Assembly: GCA_028284285.1 (NCBI GenBank)
Contig: JANQSA010000032.1
Location: forward strand, 265,025-329,024
Length of the DNA stretch: 64,000 bases
Direction: 5' to 3'
Source: Croceivirga sp.
GTDB taxonomy: Bacteria; Bacteroidota; Bacteroidia; Flavobacteriales; Flavobacteriaceae
A program made the position numbers and the translations under genes. The notes below the pieces were generated by a model. It saw only the letters and a program-made list of their open reading frames with translations. It had not been told where the DNA came from and did not search any database. Shown here piece after piece: positions 35,949 through 44,807 of this stretch; position 1 is the first letter of the stretch, and each line of letters starts with the position of its first letter.

Positions 35949-37469
35949 ATGAAAAGAGTTATAAACACGAGCTTAAAATTCTTTTTGCTTACATTACTAA
36001 TTGTAATCAGCTCTTGCGAGCTAAATGATGACGAGAGTTTTCCAGGGCCTGACTACCCCGATCCCCAGGTTAGTTTTGATGGTCCTTCCGACCTATCCCT
36101 GGGTGTTGGGCAATTTCTGATTATCCCTGGTATATCCTATTCCGCTGGAGTTTCATTATCCTCTTTTGTAATCTCGGAAAGTGGCAATGAACTGTTCCGA
36201 AGAAGCTTTAATACAGATGCAGGTACCTTCAGTGAGGGAATTTTTCAGCTACGGATTCCTGAGGAGTGGTTCGACACTTCCCGTGAAATTTTGCTGTCAG
36301 CAACAGATATTAACGGAAGAGTAGGGACTACAAGCCTGAATCTGACCGTTGTGAATATTTTTCCGCAATATGAGTTTACACCCACCTCAGTTAATGGTGA
36401 AGAATTCATCTTTATAACCGGCAACATCAATTTCGATGAAACGCTAAGTTCGGATAATCGCTATGTAATTTCAGGTGAGGTGACCGTTTCGCAGCAAATC
36501 ACGCTTACCATTGAACCGGGTACTACTATTTATGGAGAGAATGAAGAGGCGAGACTTGAGATCAATCAACTCGGTCAGATAGATGCCCAGGGAACTCTGG
36601 ATGATCCCATAGTGTTCACCTCCTTCAACGGAGCGCCGGGACAGTCCGGTGAAGCGGAGGCCGGTGATTGGAGCGGGATTGGTATCAATGGAAACAATGA
36701 TAACTCCGGGGTAATGCGATATGTACGAATTGAGTACCCGGGCAGTAATGATGATGCCTTTCAACTGACCAACGTAGGAGCCGAGACTGTTATTGAATTT
36801 ATTCAAATTTTCCGCTCGCCTGATAATGCTTTCCGAATCAACGAAGGTACCGTCAATCTCAGATACCTGATTGCAACCGATTGTGAAGATTCGGGTATGA
36901 GGGTAGATGACGGATGGATTGGTGCAGGTCAGTTTTGGGTAGTGAATACCACCTTTAATGATAATGCCATCGAAGGTCGTGATATGGCGGACTTGTTGGT
37001 GAGTAATGTCACCATAACAGGGGTTGGCTTCAATGAACCGGGCGAAGCATCCGAAGGAGGTGGATTTAGAATTCGAAACAATGCCACCGCAAGAATGTAC
37101 AACTGCCTTATTACAGGTGTTGACCGTTCGCTTCGTTTCAGTGATGGTTCGGAGCAGGGTGTCGCCCAGGAAGTTAGCTTTTTGGCCAATTCCATTTCTT
37201 TTGGAAACGACGAAGATGATGGAACAGGATTTCATAGTTCCGCAGATTTCTTTAATCCTACGGATAATGACTATATACCAGAGTTCAATAATTCTGTAGA
37301 CCCCATCACCATAGTGAACGGATATGTGGGTGTAGGTACGGAGAATTCAAGGGCAGCGGGTGCGCTATCCCCATTTTTCGAAGACGTGAACTATGTTGGC
37401 GCCGTACCTGCGGATAATGATTGGACCCTGGGATGGGTGCTGAACATTGACGGAAGCCTGAGAGAATAG
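35949..37469 (+). CDS. Receptor-linked beta-helix lipoprotein, paralogue 3
   Basis: A 506-residue lipoprotein (VISSC, Cys23, followed by acidic ELNDDESF, compatible with surface export). The N-terminal Ig-like part runs to about residue 140; residues about 165-460 have beta-helix periodicity (QQITLTIEPGTTIYGENEEA, NLRYLIATDCEDSGMRVDDG). The end VGAVPADNDWTLGWVLN then IDGSLRE matches the tails of the two lipoproteins at 17954-21221. Its ATG is 3 bp after the receptor stop, so the two are probably translationally coupled and form a complex. A surface glycan-binding function is inferred; a lyase function cannot be excluded from fold alone. Confidence 0.84.
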   Translation: MKRVINTSLKFFLLTLLIVISSCELNDDESFPGPDYPDPQVSFDGPSDLSLGVGQFLIIPGISYSAGVSLSSFVISESGNELFRRSFNTDAGTFSEGIFQLRIPEEWFDTSREILLSATDINGRVGTTSLNLTVVNIFPQYEFTPTSVNGEEFIFITGNINFDETLSSDNRYVISGEVTVSQQITLTIEPGTTIYGENEEARLEINQLGQIDAQGTLDDPIVFTSFNGAPGQSGEAEAGDWSGIGINGNNDNSGVMRYVRIEYPGSNDDAFQLTNVGAETVIEFIQIFRSPDNAFRINEGTVNLRYLIATDCEDSGMRVDDGWIGAGQFWVVNTTFNDNAIEGRDMADLLVSNVTITGVGFNEPGEASEGGGFRIRNNATARMYNCLITGVDRSLRFSDGSEQGVAQEVSFLANSISFGNDEDDGTGFHSSADFFNPTDNDYIPEFNNSVDPITIVNGYVGVGTENSRAAGALSPFFEDVNYVGAVPADNDWTLGWVLNIDGSLRE

Positions 37470-37504
37470 TTTAAGTTAGTTAGTTTTAATTCAAGAAATT
37501 GTAA

Positions 37505-38731
37505 GTGAATAGATTAGAATTCATTCAAACGATTTCATCGGCAACCCTCTCAGCAGGGTTGCCTTTTTCCATATGGGCATCCAAACCTTCGGGCAACTCC
37601 TTTTTGGCGGGTTATCAGGATATGGCCAAAGATGATGATTTTGTCATCAGGGACATTGACACTTTTATGCTTAAAAAGGCCTTGTTTGTTTCCGTTGAGC
37701 TCAATAACGGTATAAAGGGATGGGCAGAAGCTATGCCCAATGATAAGCGAAGTTCAAGGACTTTGATCGAAAAAACCCTGAAAAACTATTTTGAGGGTAC
37801 TAACATTTTTGATGTAGAAAAAACCTGGGACTACTGTATTAAATCAGAATACGATCTGGGACCAGGTGGACTCCTCACATACTCCATTTCCGGTATTGAT
37901 TGCGCTATTTACGATGCCATGGGAAAGGCGACACAAAAACCCGTTTATGAACTCCTGGGAGGAAAAGTCCGGGACTCAGTGGAAATCTATGCCAGTTTTA
38001 CCCGGGATGTCTACCCTACACCTGAGCAAGCCGCTACCAAAGCCAAAGCCCTGGTGAAAGAGGGGTATACCACCCTGAAATTCCGAATGCGGTGGGGCCT
38101 GGAAAACCAGGATCCTCCAAATGACAACACGGTTGATTTTGCCAGGGCATTGCGAGCCGCAGTTGGCCCTGATATCCTATTAGCTATGGATGCCAATATG
38201 GGCCACTCCCAAAAGAGGGCAATTGAACTGGGCAAGGAACTCGAAGCTTTCCAGCTGGCATGGTGGGAAGAACCCACTGCACCGTATGACTATGAAGCCA
38301 TTAGAGCCATTGTGGATCAGGTGGATATTCCCATAGTTTTTGGGGAACATGCCTATACCCTTGAGCAGATCCGACATTTATTGACCTATGGAGGTTCCTG
38401 GGCGGTAAATCCGGATTTACTCAAATGCGGGGGCTTTACCGGAGGAAAAAGAATTGGCGATTATATCGAAGAAAAAAATGTAAAACTCGTGGCCCATAAT
38501 TCCAGACCTTCCTTAAGCACGGTCTGCATGTTACATTGGGTATGTGCCACAAAAATGGCAACGCTGCCGCAGGAATTTGCACTTCGGGAAAAAGCTCCCG
38601 GAGCTTTTGATTGTTTGACGGGTTTTCCGGAGTTTAAAAAAGGCCGTTTGTACATTAGCGACAGGCCCGGATTAGGGGTCGAGGTGGATGAAGAACAGGT
38701 AAAGGTATTTGATAAAAAGTATACCAAATGA
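37505..38731 (+). CDS. Enolase-superfamily enzyme (mandelate racemase/muconate lactonizing type) with signal-like N-terminus
   Basis: A 408-residue protein starting with GTG. Residues 1-35 (MNRLEFIQTISSATLSAGLP) look like a weak Tat or Sec signal lacking the twin arginines. The enolase-superfamily parts are visible: a capping domain, a KxR pair (Lys192, Arg194 in TLKFRMRWG), metal ligands Asp229 (AMDAN), Glu255/256 (WWEEP) and Glu281 (FGEH), and His331 (VAHNS). Members dehydrate or cycloisomerise sugar acids and lactones. In this uronate operon an aldonic or uronic acid derivative is a likely substrate, but the reaction cannot be read from sequence. Its stop overlaps the next start by 4 bp. 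Confidence 0.85.
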   Translation: MNRLEFIQTISSATLSAGLPFSIWASKPSGNSFLAGYQDMAKDDDFVIRDIDTFMLKKALFVSVELNNGIKGWAEAMPNDKRSSRTLIEKTLKNYFEGTNIFDVEKTWDYCIKSEYDLGPGGLLTYSISGIDCAIYDAMGKATQKPVYELLGGKVRDSVEIYASFTRDVYPTPEQAATKAKALVKEGYTTLKFRMRWGLENQDPPNDNTVDFARALRAAVGPDILLAMDANMGHSQKRAIELGKELEAFQLAWWEEPTAPYDYEAIRAIVDQVDIPIVFGEHAYTLEQIRHLLTYGGSWAVNPDLLKCGGFTGGKRIGDYIEEKNVKLVAHNSRPSLSTVCMLHWVCATKMATLPQEFALREKAPGAFDCLTGFPEFKKGRLYISDRPGLGVEVDEEQVKVFDKKYTK

Positions 38732-40065
38732 TGAAACCTTTTCAATCCATTTTGGTTCTGCTTTTACTGAGTTTAAAGATTTCATGCCACAGTTCCCAAA
38801 TCAGGGAATTCAACGTTGTCAATTTCGGAGCGGTGCCGGATGGTAAAACACTTTCTACCCAGGCCATTCAAAAAGCAATTGACAAAGCCGTTGAAACAAA
38901 GGGTACCGTTGTTTTTCCCAAGGGCACATTTTACTCCGGTTCTTTGATCTTAGGACCTGATATCACGATTGTTTTGGAAGAGGGGGCTACCTTGCTTGCA
39001 AGTAATGATATGGCGGATTACAGGCAAAAAGAGTTTATTCTTGCCCCATTTGCTGATAATCTTGTAGTCAGGGGTAAGGGAACCATTGATGGCAACGGCC
39101 TAAGTTTTTTTGATGATGACTGGAATTTTAAAGAACGCCCTGAACCCTGGATAAACATTCAGGATGCCAAAAACGTACGTGTTGAAGGCATCACGTTGAA
39201 AAATAGTCCCTCCCATACGCTCAATTTTAGCTATTGCAAAGGTGTTGAAGCAAAAGACATCACCATAAAAAACCATCCCAGATCCCGAAATACGGATGGG
39301 ATTGACATCCGTAACTCGGTCAACGTCCTTATCTCAGGATGCGACATCCGGACGGGTGATGATGCGATCTGTATAAAGAACGGGCGTTCCATGAAGAAAC
39401 TGATAAATCCAAATGGCGGGCAGCGGTTTAAAGTAACCGAAAAAGTAAGCGTCCGCGATTGCTACCTGGAAAGTGATGATGCCGCTCTCAAACTGGGTAC
39501 AAGCAGTGGCTTCCTAATACGGGATATCTCATTTGATAGCATTGTGATACGGAATACGCGGTACGCCATTGCACTTTTCAACATGGATGGCGGCACATAT
39601 GAAGACATAAAGTTCAGTGATATTGATGCAATTACAGGAGGAGACAGAAATCAGGAATACGGGGTTTTTATGGACGTACACCAAAGAGAAGAGAATGGAC
39701 CTTTGGGGACCTTTAGAAATATCACCATTGAGAATTCGACGATTACCACAAACGGGATCAATTATATCTCCGGCCATCCGCAAAAAGAAGCCGGCCCTGT
39801 GATTTTAAAAAACGTAATCTTCTCCTTTCCGGATAATATGAATAATTCAACCTGGAAAAAACCAAAAGGAAACCGCAAAGTGAAACATTGGCCCTCCACC
39901 TCAGATTATGTCCGGTATGATGCGGCCTTTATCCTTGCCCATCTCGAGGACCTCAAGATGAAAGATGTTCAGATCTATAAAGGCACGGTGCGGTCAGACA
40001 GTACCTTAATAAAGTCAATTGAGGCTGATATAGATACTACTAATCTTAAAATAACAATGAGATGA
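38728..40065 (+). CDS. Secreted GH28 family glycosidase, atypical active site
   Basis: A 445-residue protein with a signal peptide (MMKPFQSILVLLLLSLKISC, possible lipobox ISC). The pectate-lyase-like beta-helix begins VVNFGAVPDGKTLSTQAIQK. GH28 catalytic motifs NTDGID (Asn188-Asp190) and TGDDAICIK (Asp211, Asp212) are present. The third and fourth motifs of polygalacturonases (GHG and RIK) are not obvious; the places read LKLGTSSGF and RYAIALFN. This argues against a standard polygalacturonase and for an exo-acting or different uronide specificity. It overlaps both neighbours by 4 bp (ATGA), so it is translationally coupled. Confidence 0.88.
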   Translation: MMKPFQSILVLLLLSLKISCHSSQIREFNVVNFGAVPDGKTLSTQAIQKAIDKAVETKGTVVFPKGTFYSGSLILGPDITIVLEEGATLLASNDMADYRQKEFILAPFADNLVVRGKGTIDGNGLSFFDDDWNFKERPEPWINIQDAKNVRVEGITLKNSPSHTLNFSYCKGVEAKDITIKNHPRSRNTDGIDIRNSVNVLISGCDIRTGDDAICIKNGRSMKKLINPNGGQRFKVTEKVSVRDCYLESDDAALKLGTSSGFLIRDISFDSIVIRNTRYAIALFNMDGGTYEDIKFSDIDAITGGDRNQEYGVFMDVHQREENGPLGTFRNITIENSTITTNGINYISGHPQKEAGPVILKNVIFSFPDNMNNSTWKKPKGNRKVKHWPSTSDYVRYDAAFILAHLEDLKMKDVQIYKGTVRSDSTLIKSIEADIDTTNLKITMR

Positions 40066-41315
40066 GGCAAAGCATAATGGGCGTATTCATCTTGTTTTTA
40101 TCCATACAGGCTTGCGCCCAACCCCCAAAGTTCGAGTTGGACAAATCGTATGATAACCAAATAAAAGCATCACTGGAACAAGCCATTCAACATACGTCCA
40201 AGGCCATGTTGGACAACAAAGGCATGGCAAAGGGCAACTATCGGTGGTTAGAGGGTACATGGGAATCTTATGAAGCAGCCTGGCATACCGGGCAAGCTAT
40301 TTATGGGTTGCTGGATGCCTATAAGATCACCGGGAACAAATTGGCACTCAGCGAGGCTATACGAGCCGGAGATTGGTGGATCAGCCTTCAATTTCCGAAA
40401 GGGCATCCCTTAGAAGGTTACCTCAACGCGCAACACGGCAACAAATTGGGGAATCTTATCAATACCACTACGATAACGGATGGTACCCCCGGATTATTTA
40501 ATCTTACCGATGTTACGGGTGATGCAACCTATGCTGATGTAGCTACCTCTGCCGGAGCATGGATTTTGGAGAACCTGTATATCCCGGAAGAACGTTTGAG
40601 CTACAACATTGTAGATTCTCAAACCGGGGAAATTTGGAAAGACCGTAGTCCACACGATATACACCAGGGTCTTGCTTTTAGCATCAATCATGTGGCCAGG
40701 CCTAATGCCGAGGGCTACTTATGGCTGGACATGTTCTATCATACCGGTGAGGAACGCTATAAAAAAGCATTTTTAGAAATATGCGATAAGTTGGTCGATA
40801 GCCAATCCGATAGCGGTTGGTGGATGGATTTTGAACCTAACGACCACAAAACCGGAAAAGTGCACGGCCGTTTCAACACCTGGAATGCCGAAGCACTGGT
40901 GGAAGCCTATAAGCTCACTAAAAACAAGACGTATTTGGACGCTGCCGTCAAAACCGGGAAAGCCCTGGCAAAAGTGCAGGACAAAACAGGCGTCATTTGG
41001 TATAGCAGCTATTTAGATGGTAATCACGATAAGCGTAGTCCCTGCGGAAGCGCCGCCAGCTATGCGGGTATACTGTGGCTGTATTTGAGCGATTTTGGCG
41101 TAAAGGACTTTGATAAAAACATTAAAAAAGCATTGGATTTTACCTTAAAAAATCAGTATCCTATAGATCACCCTGACCCCAATCTTGCGGGGGCCTATTA
41201 TGGCATAAGACAACGCAGTAAAAAAGACGGCACGTTTCAATTGTATTATCGCGATATCACCACAGCATTTGGCATGCGTTTTTTAAGTGAAGTACATCAA
41301 CGCGCATTTGAATAA
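40062..41315 (+). CDS. Secreted (alpha/alpha)6-toroid protein, candidate uronyl hydrolase or related enzyme
   Basis: A 417-residue protein with a signal peptide (MRQSIMGVFILFLSIQACAQ, also readable as lipobox QAC). The rest is repeated helical hairpins with aromatic clusters (WESYEAAWHTGQAIYGLLDA, HGRFNTWNAEALVEAYKL, SPCGSAASYAGILWLYLS), the pattern of an (alpha/alpha)6 toroid as in GH88/GH105 unsaturated uronyl hydrolases and several lyases. I do not recognise the exact family. The position between two GH28 genes, with 4-bp overlap to the first and 6 bp to the second, supports a role in degrading the same polysaccharide. Confidence 0.7.
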   Translation: MRQSIMGVFILFLSIQACAQPPKFELDKSYDNQIKASLEQAIQHTSKAMLDNKGMAKGNYRWLEGTWESYEAAWHTGQAIYGLLDAYKITGNKLALSEAIRAGDWWISLQFPKGHPLEGYLNAQHGNKLGNLINTTTITDGTPGLFNLTDVTGDATYADVATSAGAWILENLYIPEERLSYNIVDSQTGEIWKDRSPHDIHQGLAFSINHVARPNAEGYLWLDMFYHTGEERYKKAFLEICDKLVDSQSDSGWWMDFEPNDHKTGKVHGRFNTWNAEALVEAYKLTKNKTYLDAAVKTGKALAKVQDKTGVIWYSSYLDGNHDKRSPCGSAASYAGILWLYLSDFGVKDFDKNIKKALDFTLKNQYPIDHPDPNLAGAYYGIRQRSKKDGTFQLYYRDITTAFGMRFLSEVHQRAFE

Positions 41316-41321
41316 TACCAC

Positions 41322-42731
41322 ATGAGAAAACACTTTAGCATTTTACTAATTGCCTTAGCAATAGGGTCTTCTTGTAAAAAGGAAGCAAAAAAAGACAATG
41401 GATTCTCCATAGACTATGCACAGGCCAAAATAGATTCGGCCTGGAATACCACCTATCCCGCAATCCTTAAGCAGATTGTACCGCCTGCGTTCCAACCGGA
41501 TACAGTTGTGGTACAGGATAAGCAGCGTTTTCGCAATAGCCTGCACAAGGCTATGAAAAGCTTGTCCGAGAAAGGTGGCGGCGTCGTCCATGTTCCGGCC
41601 GGAACTTATGAGGTTAATGGCCCTATCGTATTTGAGTCCAACATTAACTTAAACCTTGCAGAGGGTGCGGTTTTAGAGTTTTCCAACGATCCCATGGATT
41701 ATCTGCCAGTAGTAAAAGGCCGTTGGGAGGGGACCTTTGCCATGAACTATTCCCCACAGATATACGCGTATGAAAAGGAGAATCTCGCCATCACCGGTAA
41801 AGGGGAAATCGATGGGAATTGTGAGGATACCTGGGGGCAATGGAAACCCGTTCAGGATACAGACAAGAAAATCATCCGGCAGATGGGGAATGATCAGGTT
41901 CCTATTGAAGAACGGGTCTTTGGCGAAGGGCACTATCTGCGTCCTACAGGAATTGAATTCATAAAATGCAGGAACATTTTGCTGGAGGACTTTACCATTC
42001 ATCATACCCCGTTCTGGACCATTCACCCGGTACTATCGGAAAACATTACGGGACGGCGCCTTAACATTCAGATCGGTGTGCGCAATGACGATGGTTTTGA
42101 TCCGGAAAACTGCAAAAATGTCCTGATTGAAAATTGTGTCATCAATACCTGGGATGACTGTATAGCTATAAAAGCAGGTCGCGACCAGGACGGATGGGAC
42201 TACCCGCCTTCAGAAAATATTATTGTACGCCATAATGATTTTAACAATGTGGTGGGAAGTGGCTTCTGTATCGGTTCGGAGATGAGTGGTGGCGTACGTA
42301 ATGTATTTGTGCACGATAACACCTTACGCGGAAGTGATAAGCACGCCTTTCAGTTTAAATCCAACCCTGACAGAGGCGGTTTTATTGAAGAGGTGTATAT
42401 GAAGGATATGAAAGTGCTTCATCCGGTAGCTTTTGCATTCGAGTTTACCACGGACTACAAGGGATGGCGGGGTAACGAATATTTTGTAAAGTATACTGAT
42501 TTTTATTTTCAAAATATCGAAGTGGCCAAAGCCACCGATATTTCCATAAAGATCAATGGCCGCCCGGAGGAAAATATTCAAAAGGTATATCTTGAAAATA
42601 TTAGTATTGAGGACTCACCGGCCCCTTTTATTGCAAACCATACCCAGGATATATTATTGAATAATGTAGTCATAAACGGTAAGGAAATCACTAAAGCTGA
42701 AGTGACCACGACCACAGATAAAAAGAAGTAA
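41322..42731 (+). CDS. GH28 family glycosidase, lipoprotein, exo-polygalacturonase-like
   Basis: A 469-residue lipoprotein (GSSC followed by lysines). The GH28 catalytic aspartates are visible in NDDGFD (Asn255-Asp257) and TWDDCIAIK (Asp278, Asp279); the third motif is VVGSGFCIGSE, with serine in place of the usual histidine, and the fourth is AFQFKSNPDRGG with a lysine near the RIK position. The extended N-terminus and the RGG pattern resemble exo-polygalacturonases that release monomeric galacturonate, which UxaC could then use. It follows the toroid gene by 6 bp. The linkage cleaved is inferred. Confidence 0.9.
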   Translation: MRKHFSILLIALAIGSSCKKEAKKDNGFSIDYAQAKIDSAWNTTYPAILKQIVPPAFQPDTVVVQDKQRFRNSLHKAMKSLSEKGGGVVHVPAGTYEVNGPIVFESNINLNLAEGAVLEFSNDPMDYLPVVKGRWEGTFAMNYSPQIYAYEKENLAITGKGEIDGNCEDTWGQWKPVQDTDKKIIRQMGNDQVPIEERVFGEGHYLRPTGIEFIKCRNILLEDFTIHHTPFWTIHPVLSENITGRRLNIQIGVRNDDGFDPENCKNVLIENCVINTWDDCIAIKAGRDQDGWDYPPSENIIVRHNDFNNVVGSGFCIGSEMSGGVRNVFVHDNTLRGSDKHAFQFKSNPDRGGFIEEVYMKDMKVLHPVAFAFEFTTDYKGWRGNEYFVKYTDFYFQNIEVAKATDISIKINGRPEENIQKVYLENISIEDSPAPFIANHTQDILLNNVVINGKEITKAEVTTTTDKKK

Positions 42732-42736
42732 CCTCC

Positions 42737-42889
42737 ATGTTTGACCGGAAGATTCCTCATAGCAACCATAGCCGCTGGTGCAGGTTTGGGACCTTGACCA
42801 TTTTTGAAAAACCTGAGTTAGGGATTGTGTACGATCCGGACCTGTGGAAAAAAGAAACCTTGTATTGGACCTCAAAAAAAAATAGCTAA
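42737..42889 (+). CDS. Small unrecognised ORF or gene remnant
   Basis: An ATG-to-stop frame of 50 residues (begins MFDRKIPHSNHSRW, ends TLYWTSKKNS) fills the gap between the second GH28 and the GH2 gene. It resembles nothing I know. It is either a leftover C-terminal piece of a lost gene or plain intergenic sequence; the gap is unusually long for this tightly packed operon. Confidence 0.25.
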   Translation: MFDRKIPHSNHSRWCRFGTLTIFEKPELGIVYDPDLWKKETLYWTSKKNS

Positions 42890-42890
42890 C

Positions 42891-44807
42891 ATGAAAAAGA
42901 ACCATAAATCCCCCCTTGAGGGGGGAGTAAGGGGGGTGTTTTTACTAACTATAGCATTAACTTTAATTAGTAACGTAAACCTTACCGCCCAAAGTTTACC
43001 TGCCGAAAAGACAGGCACCCCTCTGCTTCAAAACGCATATAACCGGGAAGCCACCTTGCTCAACGGCAACTGGAAATATGTGGTAGACCCTTACGAAACA
43101 GGCTATCGCAATCACCGTAACTGGATACCCTTTGACCAAAAGGAGAGCACAAAGAAATCGGCTAAACCTTACTACACGGACAAACAAATGGAAAACCGTT
43201 GGGACAGGGTAGAATACAATTTTGAGTTATCTGATGAAATAAAAGTCCCGGGAGATTGGAATAGCCAGTACGATAAGCTGTTGTATTATGAAGGCAGTAT
43301 CTGGTATCGCACCCTTTTTGATTATAAGCTTACTGCAGGTAATAGGTTACTGCTCTACTTTGGTGCGGCCAACTACCAGACCGATGTGTATTTGAATGGC
43401 GAAAAAGTAGGCCAGCATCTGGGTGGATTTGACCCGTTTAATTTTGATATCACCGCAAAGCTAAAACCAACAGGCAATTCACTGGTCGTACGTGTGGATA
43501 ATCGCAGGGAAAAGGACCGCGTTCCCAATAATACTACAGACTGGTGGAACTATGGCGGTATCACCCGTGATGTAAAGCTTATTGAGCTTCCCACCACTTA
43601 TGTGCAGGACTATAGGATCCAATTGGATAAAAACAATCCCGATAGGATCAAAGGATATGTACAACTTTCTTCAGCTTCGGAAGGGCAAACCATTCATGTT
43701 ACTATTCCGGAAGCGAGATTGGATTTTTCCGGGAAGACCGATGGAACCGGTAGGATTTCTTTTTCGTTTCCCTCGAAAAAAATTAAAAGATGGTACCCCA
43801 GGCGCCCCAAGTTGTATGAAGTTGTGATTTCAACTGAAGAAGACAAAATCAAAGACCAGGTGGGTTTTAGAACAATTGAGGCCAAAGGAGATGATATCCT
43901 GCTCAACGGAAAGTCTGTTTTTTTAAGGGGCATCAGCTTACATGAAGAAAATCCGATGCGGGGCGGAAGAGCCCGCACCGTGGAAGACGCCAAAGTACTT
44001 ATGGGATGGGCACAGGAATTGAACTGTAATTTTATCCGTTTAGCACACTATCCGCACAATGAAAGTATGCCGCGATTAGCAGATAAACTTGGTATTTTAC
44101 TTTGGGAAGAAATCCCTGTGTATTGGGGTATTGACTATGAAAACCCCGTGGCCTATGCCCAGGCGGAAAACCAGTTAAAAGCTTTGATACATCGCGATAA
44201 AAACAGGGCAAGTGTTATCGTGTGGAGTGTGGCAAATGAAACGCCGGACACGCCATCACGATTAACATTTCTTAAAAAACTGAAAGCGGTAGCCACTGCC
44301 ATAGACGATACCAGATTCATCAGTGCAGCTTTAGAGCGCGATGAAAAAAGCAAAGCGCTGGCGGTACAAATTCCCGACCCTTTTGCTCAGGAGGTGGACA
44401 TGTTGGCCTGTAACGAATACATAGGGTGGTATTCGGGCTTACCGGAACGTTGCGCAAAAACCACCTGGATATTACCCGATGACAAGCCCTTTTTTGTAAG
44501 TGAATTTGGTGGTGGCGCCCTGTACAATTACCACGGAGATAAACTCACCCGTTGGACGGAAGAATACCAGGAGGATCTGTATAAAGAGCAGATTGCCATG
44601 CTCAGGAAGATTCCAACACTGCGTGGCATGACCCCCTGGATTTTAGTCGATTTCCGTTCCCCAAGACGTAATTTGCCTATCATTCAAGAGGGTTGGAACA
44701 GAAAGGGGCTGATTGCTGACGGTGGCGAAAAAAAGAAAGCGTTTTATGTGCTCAAAGCGTATTACGATGAGATGGAAAAGAAATATGACTACAAAATAAA
44801 GGATTGA
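42891..44807 (+). CDS. Secreted GH2 family glycosidase, probable beta-glucuronidase
   Basis: From the ATG at 42891 the product has 638 residues; the frame is open upstream, but this start is followed by the signal peptide (residues about 1-35, ending NLTAQ). GH2 domains: jelly roll (about 45-205, [25 protein letters not shown]), Ig-like (205-305) and TIM barrel with acid/base Glu450 (SVANETPDT) and nucleophile Glu538 ([10 protein letters not shown]). The compact three-domain length of about 600 residues is that of beta-glucuronidases, and glucuronate is catabolised by genes in this window, so that specificity is favoured. The first residues [12 protein letters not shown] are encoded by a palindromic repeat. 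The stop overlaps the sulfatase start. Confidence 0.88.
   Translation: MKKNHKSPLEGGVRGVFLLTIALTLISNVNLTAQSLPAEKTGTPLLQNAYNREATLLNGNWKYVVDPYETGYRNHRNWIPFDQKESTKKSAKPYYTDKQMENRWDRVEYNFELSDEIKVPGDWNSQYDKLLYYEGSIWYRTLFDYKLTAGNRLLLYFGAANYQTDVYLNGEKVGQHLGGFDPFNFDITAKLKPTGNSLVVRVDNRREKDRVPNNTTDWWNYGGITRDVKLIELPTTYVQDYRIQLDKNNPDRIKGYVQLSSASEGQTIHVTIPEARLDFSGKTDGTGRISFSFPSKKIKRWYPRRPKLYEVVISTEEDKIKDQVGFRTIEAKGDDILLNGKSVFLRGISLHEENPMRGGRARTVEDAKVLMGWAQELNCNFIRLAHYPHNESMPRLADKLGILLWEEIPVYWGIDYENPVAYAQAENQLKALIHRDKNRASVIVWSVANETPDTPSRLTFLKKLKAVATAIDDTRFISAALERDEKSKALAVQIPDPFAQEVDMLACNEYIGWYSGLPERCAKTTWILPDDKPFFVSEFGGGALYNYHGDKLTRWTEEYQEDLYKEQIAMLRKIPTLRGMTPWILVDFRSPRRNLPIIQEGWNRKGLIADGGEKKKAFYVLKAYYDEMEKKYDYKIKD
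42907..42940 (+). repeat. REP-like palindromic repeat inside the GH2 signal-peptide coding region
   Basis: CCCCCC-TTGA-GGGGGG (42910-42925) is a perfect 6-bp stem followed by a second G run (42931-42936). The same kind of sequence, read as [10 protein letters not shown], is known from many Bacteroidota genomes as a dispersed palindrome. Here it is read in frame as part of the N-terminus of a signal peptide. Confidence 0.65.

Noticed and set aside
36471..37235. 254-codon open frame on the minus strand
   Set aside because: It lies wholly inside the plus-strand lipoprotein gene at 35949-37469, which has a signal, a beta-helix pattern and paralogues; the antisense frame has no recognisable domain.
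15082..37469. Classical SusC/SusD pairs
   Set aside because: The receptors lack SusD partners; the following lipoproteins are beta-helix proteins, not TPR-type SusD folds.
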